Assembly: GCF_007988825.1 (NCBI RefSeq)
Contig: NZ_BJUW01000003.1
Span: 62,001 to 126,000 of the forward strand
Source: Microbacterium aerolatum
GTDB taxonomy: Bacteria > Actinomycetota > Actinomycetes > Actinomycetales > Microbacteriaceae
Reading direction: 5' to 3'
Length of the DNA: 64,000 bases
The position numbers and the translations under genes were made by a program. A model generated the notes under the pieces. It was not told the DNA's origin and searched no databases. It saw nothing but the letters and a program-made list of their open reading frames with translations. Below are positions 23,764-32,262 of this stretch, piece by piece (the stretch's first letter is position 1; every line of letters begins with the position of its first letter).

Positions 23764-24984
23764 TCACCGGCCGTCGAGCACGAACCGGTCGCGCGCGGCG
23801 TACACGCCGATCCATCCCTGCAGTGTCATCGTGACGAGGAGGATGGTGAGCGCGAGCGTCCAGCTGCCGGTGATCGCATGCACTGCGCCGAACAGTGCGG
23901 GCCCCACCGCTGCGATCGCGTAGCCGACGGCCTGCGACATCCCCGACAGCGCGGAGGACGCTCCGTGATCGCGGGCGCGCTCGGCCATCAGCGTGAGCGA
24001 GACGCCGAGCGACATGCCGGAGAACACGCCGAGCGGCACGACCCAGAATCCGATGGCATCCGGCCAGAGCATGAGACCCGCGATGCCGGCGATGCCGAGC
24101 AGGGGGAGCGCCGCGGGGGTCAGACGCGCGCCGCGACCGCGCATCGCGAGGGCGACCGTGAGGGAGCCGACCAGCGAGAAGACCTGGTAGACCATGACGT
24201 CGATGCCGGCGAGAGTATCGCTGCGCCCGGTGTCCAGCGACATCGTCGCGATCCAGGTGACCAGCACGTAGAAGGTGGTCGACTGCACGCCCATGTATCC
24301 GGCGACCTGCCAGGCGACCGGGTCGCGCCAGATCCCCAGGCGGGATGCCGGCACCGGCGCCGCTGCGCGCATCGCCCTGATCTCGTGCCTGCTGACGAGC
24401 CACCACGCGAGAAGCGCCAGCGGGGCGACGGCGGCTCCGGTCAGCAGCAGTGACAGTCGCCAGCCGGTACCGGTGTCGCTGCCGGTCGCGTTCGCGATCG
24501 GAACCGCGAGCCCGGATGCCACCGCACCAGCACCGCCGAGGATCGCCGAGTAGACGCCCATCATCATCGGCACGCGCAGGGGGAAGTCGCGCTTGATGAC
24601 GGCCGGCAGCAGCACGTTGCCGATCGCCAGGGCGATGCCGATGATCGCAGTGCCGATCCACAGCCAGGCGGTGGACCCCGGCAGGGAGCGCACGATCGTA
24701 CCCGCGGCCAGCAGTCCCATTGCGGCCAGCACGGCGCCCCCGAGCCCGAGCCGGCGTCCGAAGCCGTGCGCGAAGGGCGAGACGATCGCCCAGGTGATCA
24801 GCACGATCGTGGACAGCGATCCCAGCAGGGCCAGCGGGATGCCGGTGTCCGCGGAGATCCGATCGATCACCGGTCCGACCGCCGTCACCGCCGGGCGCAT
24901 GAGAGTCGCGACCAGACACAGCGCGATGATCGCGAAGAGCAGCGGCCTGCGCTCGCGTCGCTCGCGCTGCTTGCGCTCGGTCAT
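23764..24984 (-). CDS. MFS transporter, CynX/NimT type
   Basis: A 406-residue, twelve-segment major facilitator protein starting MTERKQRERRERRPLLFAI. The start APRPAVTAVGP-like loop RPAVTAVGPVIDRI after segment one and GLGGAVLAAMG fit the CynX/NimT (cyanate/2-nitroimidazole) group. ATG 24984 has AGAGGA eight bases before it and is preferred over the GTG at 25002. Substrate unknown. It lies downstream of a long hairpin that separates it from the ABC operon on the same strand. Confidence 0.8.
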   Translation of the reverse strand: MTERKQRERRERRPLLFAIIALCLVATLMRPAVTAVGPVIDRISADTGIPLALLGSLSTIVLITWAIVSPFAHGFGRRLGLGGAVLAAMGLLAAGTIVRSLPGSTAWLWIGTAIIGIALAIGNVLLPAVIKRDFPLRVPMMMGVYSAILGGAGAVASGLAVPIANATGSDTGTGWRLSLLLTGAAVAPLALLAWWLVSRHEIRAMRAAAPVPASRLGIWRDPVAWQVAGYMGVQSTTFYVLVTWIATMSLDTGRSDTLAGIDVMVYQVFSLVGSLTVALAMRGRGARLTPAALPLLGIAGIAGLMLWPDAIGFWVVPLGVFSGMSLGVSLTLMAERARDHGASSALSGMSQAVGYAIAAVGPALFGAVHAITGSWTLALTILLVTMTLQGWIGVYAARDRFVLDGR

Positions 24985-25003
24985 CTCGGTCCTCTCACGC
25001 ACG

Positions 25004-25062
25004 TTCAGGTCGCAGTCCCTGCCGTTACGAGCATGCCGTAGCGGCAGAAACTGCGACCTGAA
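25004..25062 (-). terminator. Long nested hairpin between the ABC operon and the MFS gene
   Basis: Outer arms TTCAGGTCGCAGT (25004-25016) and ACTGCGACCTGAA (25050-25062) are perfect 13-base complements. Inside, CTGCCG (25019-25024) pairs with CGGCAG (25042-25047) and continues with TTACG/CGTAG. The loop contains the palindrome GCATGC. It sits ten bases after the ABC ATPase stop and 19 before the MFS ATG. It may end transcription of the ABC operon or act as an attenuator for the MFS gene. No U-tract. Confidence 0.6.
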
Positions 25063-25071
25063 GCAGGGGTG

Positions 25072-25905
25072 TCAGGCGCTCGCCGGCTGCTGCGCGCCGC
25101 CGGCGTTCGTCTTGGCCCGCTGGATCTCACCGTAGATGTGGCGACGCAGTTCGACGAACCGAGGGTCCGACCGCGTGGTCAGCTGGTCGCGCTCGTCGGG
25201 CAGGTCGATCGTGACGTCGTCCTGCACGACCGTCGGCCGGTTCGAGAGCACGATCACGCGCTGACCCAGGTACACCGACTCGTCGATGTCGTGCGTGACG
25301 AACAGTACCGTGACGCCGAGTTCCTTCCAGATCTTGCGGACCAGGTCCTCCAGGTCGGCGCGCGTCTGCGCGTCGACCGCCGCGAAGGGCTCGTCCATCA
25401 GCAGGATCTGCGGCCGGTACGCGACAGCGCGGGCGATCGCGACCCGCTGCTGCATGCCGCCCGACAACTGCCACGGGTACTTGTCCGCGGCATCCGACAG
25501 GCCGACGGCCTCCAGGGCCTCGCTGCATCGCTGGTGGCGCTCCGCCTTCGGCACGCCGGCGCTCTTCAGGGGCAGCTCGACGTTCGCCTGCACGCTCATC
25601 CACGGGTAGAGGCTGCGCCCGTACTCCTGGAACACGACCGCCATGGTCTTGGGCGGGCCGGTGATGGCCTTGCCCTCGAGCTCGAGGCGACCGGCGGTGG
25701 GCGGGAGGAGACCGGCGATGCACTTCAGCAGCGTCGTCTTTCCGGCGCCGGACGGGCCGACGATGCAGACCAGCTGCCCCTGCGGGATGCTGAAGGTCAG
25801 ATCGCGGATCGCCTCGATGGCCTCGGCCTGCGGCGTCGGCGCGGGATAGATCTTACGCAGCCCCTCGACGAGGAGGACGGGGGTGGTGGCGTTTTCAGGG
25901 CTCAC
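25072..25905 (-). CDS. ABC transporter ATPase, nitrate/sulfonate/taurine (SsuB/TauB) type
   Basis: A 277-residue nucleotide-binding subunit: Walker A GPSGAGKTT near 44-52, signature LSGGMQQRVAIARA near 142, Walker B ILLMDEPFAAVD near 166 and switch histidine in VTHDIDES. It energises import with the two permeases and lipoprotein encoded upstream. The GTG start at 25905 overlaps the permease stop by 11 bases. This family imports sulfonates, nitrate, pyrimidine precursors or phthalate-type aromatic acids; here the substrate is unknown. Confidence 0.9.
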   Translation of the reverse strand: MSPENATTPVLLVEGLRKIYPAPTPQAEAIEAIRDLTFSIPQGQLVCIVGPSGAGKTTLLKCIAGLLPPTAGRLELEGKAITGPPKTMAVVFQEYGRSLYPWMSVQANVELPLKSAGVPKAERHQRCSEALEAVGLSDAADKYPWQLSGGMQQRVAIARAVAYRPQILLMDEPFAAVDAQTRADLEDLVRKIWKELGVTVLFVTHDIDESVYLGQRVIVLSNRPTVVQDDVTIDLPDERDQLTTRSDPRFVELRRHIYGEIQRAKTNAGGAQQPASA

Positions 25906-26668
25906 GTTGGACTTCTCTCAATCCGTGGTACCAGCGGAGGATGTAGCGCTCGGTGTAGCGGAACAGGACCGCCAGGCCGAGACCGATCAGGCCCAGCAGC
26001 AGGATGCCGCTCCACATCTCGGGGATGGCGAAGTTGCGCTGGAATTGGACGATGGTGAAGCCGAGGCCGGCAGAGGTGTACCAGAGTTCGGAGATCACCA
26101 TCAGGATCAGGGCGATCGACAGGCACTGGCGGATGCCCGCAAGGATCTGCGGTGCCGCCGCGGGGAGGATCAGGTACCTCAGGCGCGCCATCCGGCCGAG
26201 CCCGTAGCTGCGCGCCGTGTCGCGCTGCACCTCGTCGGTGGCGCGCACGCCTTCGACGGTGTTCAGCAGCACCGGCCACAGGGAGCCGAAGATGATCACG
26301 AACACCTGCATCCGCCAGTTGACCCCGATGATGATCATCAGCAGCGGCAGCAGCACCGGTGGCGGGATCGCGCGGAAGAACTCGAGAAGTGGCTCAAGCA
26401 ACTGGCGCAGGGGTTTGAACGATCCGATCAGCAGGCCGAGTCCGACGCCGACGATGATCGACCCCGCGATTCCGAGGAACAGACGCCCGATGCTGGGCAG
26501 CACGTCCTCGGTGAACCGTTCGCCGAACCAGGTGTCGAAGAAGGTCGTGATCAGCTCGCCCGGTGTCGGGACGAAGAAGCTCGGGCTGACGATCGTGGAG
26601 ATCCACCACAGCAGGATCAGGACGATCGGAAGGGCCAGCAGGAAGAAGAGAGAGATGAGGAACTTCAT
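25895..26668 (-). CDS. ABC transporter permease (SsuC/TauC type), second subunit
   Basis: A 257-residue inner-membrane permease starting MKFLISLFFLLALPIVLILL, with six hydrophobic segments and the cytoplasmic coupling loop EVQRDTARSYGLGRMARLRYLILPAAAPQIL. The ATG overlaps the stop of the first permease (ATGA at 26668-26665). It forms a heterodimer with the subunit encoded at 26665-27492. A longer in-frame start at 26701 lies inside the previous gene and is not needed. Confidence 0.88.
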   Translation of the reverse strand: MKFLISLFFLLALPIVLILLWWISTIVSPSFFVPTPGELITTFFDTWFGERFTEDVLPSIGRLFLGIAGSIIVGVGLGLLIGSFKPLRQLLEPLLEFFRAIPPPVLLPLLMIIIGVNWRMQVFVIIFGSLWPVLLNTVEGVRATDEVQRDTARSYGLGRMARLRYLILPAAAPQILAGIRQCLSIALILMVISELWYTSAGLGFTIVQFQRNFAIPEMWSGILLLGLIGLGLAVLFRYTERYILRWYHGLREVQREP

Positions 26669-27492
26669 CCGGCCACGTCCATTCGCACCGAGGTGTGCCA
26701 CGCGAGCACGCGGCGCTCGATGAATCGCGCCACGAGGTTGATCGCGACGCCGATGAGGCCGGTCGCGAGGATCAGGGCGTACATGCTCGTGATCGCTCCG
26801 CCCTCACGCGTCTCGGCGATCTGCTTGCCCAGACCGGGAGTCCCGATGATGAGCTCGGCGGTGATCGCGAGGATCAGCGCGACCGCGGCGGCAAGGCGCA
26901 CACCGGTCATGAGATACGGCAGCGCGGTCGGCCACGTGACGTGGCGGATGCGCTGGAATCTGCTGAGCCCGTAGCTGCGAGCCGTGGCATCCGCGACAGG
27001 GTCGACGTCCTTCGCGCCGTAGATGACCTGGATCAGCACCTGCCAGAACGCGGCATACACGATAAGGAGGAGCCCCGCCTGGATCTTCGTGCCGAACAGC
27101 AGCACGGCCAGCGGGATGAGGGCCACCGACGGCACCGGGCGCAGGAACTCGATGGTCGAGTGGGTCAGACGCTCGAGAAAGCGGCTGGACCCGATGAGGA
27201 AGCCGATCACGGTCGCCGCGGCGACCGCGATGATCAGGCCCAGCGACCAGCTGAGCATGGTGGATCCGACGTCTCGCCAGAATGCCCTGTCGATGACGTA
27301 CTGCCCGAACCGGACGAGGACCTCACTGGCGGGTGGCACGAATCGGGTGTCGACCAGGCCGAGTCGCGAGACCGTCTCCCAGAGTCCGAGGAAGGCGACC
27401 ACGCCGATGGCGCCCAGCCACGCGCCGGCTCCGGAGGAGGTGCGGCGGCGGAGCCGCCGCACCTCGCTCACAGTGTTGAGGACAGCTGTCAC
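26665..27492 (-). CDS. ABC transporter permease (SsuC/TauC type), first subunit
   Basis: A 275-residue membrane subunit with an N-terminal arginine-rich cytoplasmic tail, about six transmembrane segments and the coupling loop DVDPVADATARSYGLSRFQRIRHVTWPTALPYLMTGVR. It starts four bases into the end of the binding-protein gene (27489), so the operon order is binding protein, permease, permease, ATPase, all overlapping. Confidence 0.88.
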   Translation of the reverse strand: MTAVLNTVSEVRRLRRRTSSGAGAWLGAIGVVAFLGLWETVSRLGLVDTRFVPPASEVLVRFGQYVIDRAFWRDVGSTMLSWSLGLIIAVAAATVIGFLIGSSRFLERLTHSTIEFLRPVPSVALIPLAVLLFGTKIQAGLLLIVYAAFWQVLIQVIYGAKDVDPVADATARSYGLSRFQRIRHVTWPTALPYLMTGVRLAAAVALILAITAELIIGTPGLGKQIAETREGGAITSMYALILATGLIGVAINLVARFIERRVLAWHTSVRMDVAG

Positions 27493-28463
27493 GGCAGCAG
27501 GTTGTCGAAGTCCGGCTCGGCCTTCAGGACGCCGTACTCCACGGCGGCGGCGGCGAGCTTCTCGCTGGAGGCGCGGTCGAACTCGGTGGGGTACGTGGGA
27601 AGAGTGATCTCGGCCAGTACGGCGGGGTCGGTCTTGGTGTACGTGCCCATGATCTCGCGGACGACGTCGGGGTTGGAGTCGGCGAACTCGAGCGACTTCT
27701 GCATCGCAGACTGGAACTTCTCCAGCAGGTCGGCGTCGACGCTGCTCAGCGCGAAGTACGCGGCGATGTCGAGCTTCGGGTCGAAGTCGGCGTATGCGTA
27801 GGTGACGACTTCGAGACCCGCCTCGGTGGCGGCGGTCACGAAGGGCTCGACCACGAACGCGGCATCCACCTGATCGTTCTCGACGGCGGCGATCGCGTCG
27901 GGGAACGGAACCTCGACGAAGTCGATCGTCGAGGAGTCGGCTCCGGCCTCGTCGACGACGGAGCGCACTGCGGTGTCGTTGATGTTGCCGACGCTGTTGC
28001 TTGAGACGGTCTTGCCTGCGAGATCCGCTGGCGAGGCGATGCCGGAGTCGGGCTTGGTGACGACCGCGCCCATGTCCTTCGAGGTGTCGCCAGTCGTGGC
28101 GACGGCGGCGCTGACCATCTTGATGTCGAGGCCCTGGTCGGCCGCGACCATGAGCGAAAGCTGGTTGCTGAAGCCGAACTCGTAGTCGCCGGAGACGACG
28201 GCCGGGACGATGGCGGCGCCACCGGTCGCGGTCTCGATGGTGAGGTCGATGCCCTCTTCCTCGAAGAAGCCCTGATCGTCGCCGACGTAGATCGGCGCGG
28301 TGTCCGCGATCGGGATCACCCCGACCGTGACAGGGATCAGGTCTGCCGAGCCAGCGGAGTCGCCGTCACCGGAATCTCCGCTCGTGGGGGCATCCGAGTC
28401 GGTGCATCCGGTCAGAACCAGCGCGGTGATCGCCGCAAGGGCGAAGAAGCCTGCCTTTTTCAT
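27489..28463 (-). CDS. ABC transporter substrate-binding lipoprotein, NMT1/SsuA type
   Basis: A 324-residue exported lipoprotein: MKKAGFFALAAITALVLTGC with lipidated C20. The mature part has the NMT1/SsuA pattern IPIADTAPIYVGDDQGFFEEEGIDLTIE, followed by a sampled-ligand lobe (GATGGAAIVPAVVSGDYEFGFSNQ region) and ending with DLLEKFQSAMQKSLEFA. ATG 28463 is chosen as the signal peptide start; the frame is open further up but that includes the operator. An operator shared with the GntR gene lies about 100 bases upstream, so the importer is probably under that regulator. Confidence 0.88.
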   Translation of the reverse strand: MKKAGFFALAAITALVLTGCTDSDAPTSGDSGDGDSAGSADLIPVTVGVIPIADTAPIYVGDDQGFFEEEGIDLTIETATGGAAIVPAVVSGDYEFGFSNQLSLMVAADQGLDIKMVSAAVATTGDTSKDMGAVVTKPDSGIASPADLAGKTVSSNSVGNINDTAVRSVVDEAGADSSTIDFVEVPFPDAIAAVENDQVDAAFVVEPFVTAATEAGLEVVTYAYADFDPKLDIAAYFALSSVDADLLEKFQSAMQKSLEFADSNPDVVREIMGTYTKTDPAVLAEITLPTYPTEFDRASSEKLAAAAVEYGVLKAEPDFDNLLP

Positions 28464-28561
28464 GTCACTCCGTCGTGTCAATGGGGGAAGCGAGCGGATG
28501 CTGTCCCGCTCGATTGCCTGAACGTATCCACCCACATGAGCCGTTGTCAATAATGTTCGCG

Positions 28562-28577
28562 AGATTGATAACAATCT
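28562..28577. promoter_or_regulatory. GntR-type operator in front of the ABC operon
   Basis: AGATTG-ATAA-CAATCT: six-base inverted arms identical to those of the site at 29259-29274 in front of the GntR gene. It lies between the GntR stop (28592) and the binding-protein start (28463), where it would overlap the ABC promoter. Confidence 0.7.
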
Positions 28578-28591
28578 GCAGTCGGGGTGCC

Positions 28592-29236
28592 TCAGCGTAC
28601 AGCGGGAGCTTCCACGAATGACCGCAGGGTGGTGATGACACTGCCCACGTGGATCGACATTGCCGCTGCGGCGCCCTCGGGGTCGCGGGTGCAGACGCCG
28701 TCGATGATCGCCAGGTGCTCTGGCAGTGACAGGCTGGGTCGGCCCGGCACGAGAAACAGCCGGAACTGGTGCCGCACCATCTGACCGTGCAGCTGCGCGA
28801 GCACCTGGGTGGCGGCGGAGTGGGCCGCGATGTCGCGGAGGCTGGAGTGCAGGGTCGAATTGAGCTCCGAGTAGCGCATGAGTTCGTTGTGCTCCACGGC
28901 GGAGCGCATCTCCTCGCCCAGTTGCCGGAGGAAGCCGATCTGCTCGTCGCTCACCCGTTCCGCGGCCCGGGCGGCGACGAGACTCTCGACGGCCTGGCGG
29001 ATCTCGGTGATCTCGATCGCCTCTTCGACCGTGATCTCCCGGACCCGTGCCCCCCGGTTGGGCTGCAGCTCGACCAGCCCTTCGGAAGCGAGCTGGATCA
29101 GGGCGTTGCGCAGCGTGAAGCGGCTCGCACCGTACTCCTCGGCGAGATCGGCTTCGATCAGGCGCTGGCGCGGTGCGTAGGCGCCCCGGAGGATCGCCTC
29201 CCGCAGCTGGTCACGGACGTCTGAGTTGTCGGGCAC
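28592..29236 (-). CDS. GntR-family (FadR-type, FCD domain) regulator
   Basis: A 214-residue regulator: winged helix at about 5-70 (REAILRGAYAPRQRLIEADLAEEYGASRFTLRNALIQLASEGLVEL) and an all-helical FCD ligand domain at about 80-205 with the metal-binding histidine region LHSSLRDIAAHS. It lies directly upstream of the ABC operon on the same strand. Two matching palindromes, one before its own gene and one before the operon, point to autoregulation and control of the importer by the imported acid or a product. Confidence 0.88.
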   Translation of the reverse strand: MPDNSDVRDQLREAILRGAYAPRQRLIEADLAEEYGASRFTLRNALIQLASEGLVELQPNRGARVREITVEEAIEITEIRQAVESLVAARAAERVSDEQIGFLRQLGEEMRSAVEHNELMRYSELNSTLHSSLRDIAAHSAATQVLAQLHGQMVRHQFRLFLVPGRPSLSLPEHLAIIDGVCTRDPEGAAAAMSIHVGSVITTLRSFVEAPAVR

Positions 29237-29258
29237 TCGAGGGTTCCTCTCGGTAGCA

Positions 29259-29274
29259 AGATTGTCGACAATCT
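29259..29274. promoter_or_regulatory. GntR-type operator in front of the GntR gene
   Basis: AGATTGTCGACAATCT is a perfect 16-base palindrome 22 bases upstream of the GntR ATG. Its arms equal those of the site at 28562-28577 and only the four central bases differ. Autoregulation is inferred. Confidence 0.75.
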
Positions 29275-29410
29275 AGCCCATGCCGCCCGGCGCTGACTAC
29301 GCCGGAGTCTTCGGCTCCCGCGTCAGTCCGCCAACCACGCGTCCGATGGCCGAGCTGCGCCGCGCCGCGCAGGGCACGGGCGGCGTCGCACGGTCGCCTG
29401 ACGCAGAGGA

Positions 29411-29441
29411 AACCGGGCCCCGTCGATGACGGGGCCCGGTT
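29411..29441 (-). terminator. Strong stem-loop terminator
   Basis: AACCGGGCCCCGTC (29411-29424), loop GAT, and GACGGGGCCCGGTT (29428-29441): a perfect 14-base stem just after the stop of the 54-residue membrane protein gene on the minus strand. It lacks a clear U-tract. Confidence 0.75.
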
Positions 29442-29454
29442 GGTCCTGTTCGGG

Positions 29455-29619
29455 TCAGACGCGGTTGCGTCCGCCGATCACCCTGAAGAGGAAGGCGATC
29501 AAGGCGATGACTCCGACGATGAGCGCGACCCACAGCAGCCAGTTGAGCGCGGAGCTGAGGCCTCCGACGATCGCGAGGATGATTGCGACGACGATGATGA
29601 CCACCAGAGCGATGTTCAT
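29455..29619 (-). CDS. Small two-segment membrane protein
   Basis: 54 residues from ATG 29619, preceded by AAGGAGA at good spacing. Two hydrophobic helices (MNIALVVIIVVAIILAIVGG and LLWVALIVGVIALIAFLF) are joined by a short SSALN turn, with a basic tail GGRNRV. Small hydrophobic proteins like this are common in actinobacteria, often stress-induced, but their function is unknown. It is monocistronic, with a strong terminator right after the stop. The longer in-frame reading to 29658 lacks a ribosome-binding site. Confidence 0.75.
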   Translation of the reverse strand: MNIALVVIIVVAIILAIVGGLSSALNWLLWVALIVGVIALIAFLFRVIGGRNRV

Positions 29620-29840
29620 GGGGAGTCTCCTTCGGTTGTGAGATACCGATGCTGGCACGCCGAGTGCTCGCTGACAGTGGGGTTGACGACCGGGTTCACG
29701 CGGTGCTAGCGCGTGCCGGGCGCACGTGGCACGCGCGATATCACGGGGAACGCCGCGTCACCTGCGGGTTCTTCAAGGTGGGGCGTATAGCTTTGAGCGC
29801 GTTCAATCGGCACACGTTCCATCCGCACAGGGGAGTGACA

Positions 29841-31400
29841 TTGTCCAGCCGAAAGAAATCGATCACGCGCCGCAGACGACTTGAAGTCGACGACGTCCTC
29901 GTCGTCAAGAAATCGAGACTGCGAACCGCCATATCCGGAACCGTCGTCGGCAACTTCATGGAGTGGTTCGACTTCGGCATCTACGGCTACCTGGCCGTGA
30001 CGCTGACGGTCGTATTCACCTCGGACGCCCCCGGAGGCCTCGGCCTGCTGCTCACCCTGTTCGGATTCGCGATCTCGTTCCTGGTGCGTCCGCTCGGCGG
30101 GTTCATCCTCGGGCCGCTCGGCGATCGGATCGGCCGGCAGCGCGTGCTGTTCCTGACGATGACGATGATGGCGATCGCGACCGGACTGATCGGTCTGCTG
30201 CCGACCTCCGACCTGCTCGGCCTGTGGGCGATCGTCCCGCTGTACTTCCTGAAGATGGTGCAGGGCTTCTCGACCGGTGGCGAGTACGCCGGTGCGACGA
30301 CGTACGTGTCGGAGTTCTCGCCCGATCGTTCGCGCGGCTACTGGTCCTCGTTCCTCGACGTCGGCTCGTACGTCGGCTTCGCCGCCGGCGCGTCGACGGT
30401 CGCCCTCACCACCTGGATCGTGGAGGGCATCTCGGGCCCGGACGCGATGACCGACTACGGCTGGCGCATCCCGTTCCTCGTCGCGATCCCGTTGGGCGCG
30501 GTGGCGATCTGGTTCCGCCTGCGCATCCCGGAGACCCCGGCCTTCGAGGCCGAGGAGCACGACGGTCGCGCGGCCGACGGCAGCGATCCGCTCGGGCGCC
30601 TGGGCATCCTCGGCATCTTCCGCCACCACTGGCGGGTGATCCTGATCGGTATCGCGCTGGTGTCCGCGACCAACACGGCCGGCTACGCGCTGACCAGCTA
30701 CATGCCGACGTACCTCGAGACCGAGGTCGGCGTCTCCAATCTCATGGCCGCGGTGGCGACCGTGCCGGTGCTCATCGTGATGAGCGCGTGCCTGCCGCTG
30801 ATCGGAAAGCTCTCCGACCGGATCGGGCGCAAGCCGGTGTACGGCATCGCCGTCGTCTCGACCATCGTGCTGATGGTGCCGGCGTTCACGATCATGCAGA
30901 TCGGTCAGGAGTGGGCGGTCATGCTGGCGCTCGCGATGGTCGCGATCCCCGTCGCGTTCTACGTCGCGATCGCGGCATCCGCTCTGCCGGCGCTGTTCCC
31001 CACCGCCTCCCGGTTCGGTGCCATGGCGATCGCGTACAACCTCGCGGTCTCGCTGTTCGGCGGTACGACCCCGCTGTTCAGCCAGGCGCTGATCGACCTC
31101 ACCGGGAACACCTACATGCCGGCGTTCTACATCATGTTCTTCGCCGCTCTCGGCGGCATCGCGATGCTGTCGATGAAGGAGACCGCCAAGCGCCCGCTGA
31201 TGGGCTCGTTCCCGACGGTCGAGACGAGGGCCGAGGCCAAGGAGCTCGTCGCAGAGCAGGACGAGAACGAACTCCTCGACACCGGCACGATGCCGTTGGA
31301 CATCATCCTTCCGGTGAAGGAGGGGACGACGGACGCCGCGAGCCTCGGGGATGCCGACCCGGAGGCCGAGGCGTCGGGGAAGCACCCGGAACCGGTGTGA
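29841..31400 (+). CDS. MFS transporter, metabolite:H+ symporter (ProP/KgtP/ShiA) type
   Basis: A 519-residue, twelve-segment symporter. GTVVGNFMEWFDFGIYGYLAVTLTVVF starts segment one and RPLGGFILGPLGDRIGRQRVL is the MHS-type loop; FSTGGEYAGATTYVSE is the segment-four motif of ProP-like proteins. A C-terminal cytoplasmic tail of about 80 charged residues (AEAKELVAEQDENELLDTG) resembles the osmosensory tail region of ProP but shows no clear heptad pattern. TTG 29841 is chosen because AGGGGAG lies five bases before it; GTG at 29835 is an alternative. Substrate (betaine, proline or an organic acid) unknown. Confidence 0.8.
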   Translation: MSSRKKSITRRRRLEVDDVLVVKKSRLRTAISGTVVGNFMEWFDFGIYGYLAVTLTVVFTSDAPGGLGLLLTLFGFAISFLVRPLGGFILGPLGDRIGRQRVLFLTMTMMAIATGLIGLLPTSDLLGLWAIVPLYFLKMVQGFSTGGEYAGATTYVSEFSPDRSRGYWSSFLDVGSYVGFAAGASTVALTTWIVEGISGPDAMTDYGWRIPFLVAIPLGAVAIWFRLRIPETPAFEAEEHDGRAADGSDPLGRLGILGIFRHHWRVILIGIALVSATNTAGYALTSYMPTYLETEVGVSNLMAAVATVPVLIVMSACLPLIGKLSDRIGRKPVYGIAVVSTIVLMVPAFTIMQIGQEWAVMLALAMVAIPVAFYVAIAASALPALFPTASRFGAMAIAYNLAVSLFGGTTPLFSQALIDLTGNTYMPAFYIMFFAALGGIAMLSMKETAKRPLMGSFPTVETRAEAKELVAEQDENELLDTGTMPLDIILPVKEGTTDAASLGDADPEAEASGKHPEPV

Positions 31401-31461
31401 CCGGGCGCGTCCAAGCGGCGTCCGGTTGACCCCGCACGCCGCTCGGGTGTTGCCTGGTGGC

Positions 31462-32262
31462 ATGGACATCGTCACCTCCGCAGACGGAACACCGATCGCC
31501 ACCCACTCGGTCGGCGAAGGCCCGGCCATCGTCATCGTGAACGGCGCGCTCTCGCGGGCGCAGGACGCCGCCGAAGTCGCGCGTGCGATGGCCGACGCGG
31601 GACTGCGCGCGGTCACGTACGACCGGCGTGCGCGGGGCGACAGCGGTGAGACGCCGCCGGCCGCACCCGAACGCGAGGTCGAGGATCTCGCCGCCGTGGT
31701 CGCGGCGGCATCCGAGACCGGGACGGAGGCCGGTGGCGGAGCTGCGGTGCTCGGGCATTCCTCGGGTGCGATCCTCGCCCACTTCGCGGCCGGAGAGGGC
31801 GTGCCGATGACGCACCTGTTCCTCTCCGAACCGCCCTTCCGCTTCGGACAGGGCGACCCGGCGGCGGATCTCGCCGACCGCCTGCGGGCGATGGCGGACG
31901 AGGGGCGTCCAGGGGATGCGGTGGTCGCCTTCCAGCGGGAGGCCGTCGGCCTGCCGGATGCCGCCATCGAGCAGTTCCGCGCCTCGCCGCTGTTCGACGC
32001 GACGGCGCCGCTCGGCGCATCCACGGTCTATGACGTCCTGGTGACGCAGCGCGCGTCGATGCCGTCGTCCGCGATGCGCGAGGTGCGGATGCCGGTGACG
32101 ATCCTCTGCGGCGTCGAGACGATGCCGTTCCTGATCTCGGCGGCCGCTCGGCTCGCGGAGCTGATGCCCGATGCCGAGTACCTCGAGGTGCCCGAATCGG
32201 TGGGTCACGGCATCCATCCCGAGGCCACCGCCCGGATCGTCGCGGAGCGTCTGGAGGCATGA
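31462..32262 (+). CDS. Alpha/beta hydrolase
   Basis: A 266-residue cytoplasmic hydrolase. The nucleophile elbow is GHSSGA (Ser near residue 100), with an oxyanion region GEGPAIVIVNGALS near the N-terminus and the catalytic histidine in SVGHGIHPEA near the C-terminus. The set fits small esterase/lactonase-like members. The frame is open upstream into the MFS gene; ATG 31462 is chosen because family sequence begins there. The stop overlaps the MalY-like gene start by four bases (ATGA). Confidence 0.8.
   Translation: MDIVTSADGTPIATHSVGEGPAIVIVNGALSRAQDAAEVARAMADAGLRAVTYDRRARGDSGETPPAAPEREVEDLAAVVAAASETGTEAGGGAAVLGHSSGAILAHFAAGEGVPMTHLFLSEPPFRFGQGDPAADLADRLRAMADEGRPGDAVVAFQREAVGLPDAAIEQFRASPLFDATAPLGASTVYDVLVTQRASMPSSAMREVRMPVTILCGVETMPFLISAAARLAELMPDAEYLEVPESVGHGIHPEATARIVAERLEA

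Noticed and set aside
29706..32024. A 772-codon open frame on the minus strand under the MHS transporter and hydrolase genes
   Set aside because: Antisense shadow caused by high GC; composition is Arg/Asp/His-rich and both plus-strand genes have clear family motifs.
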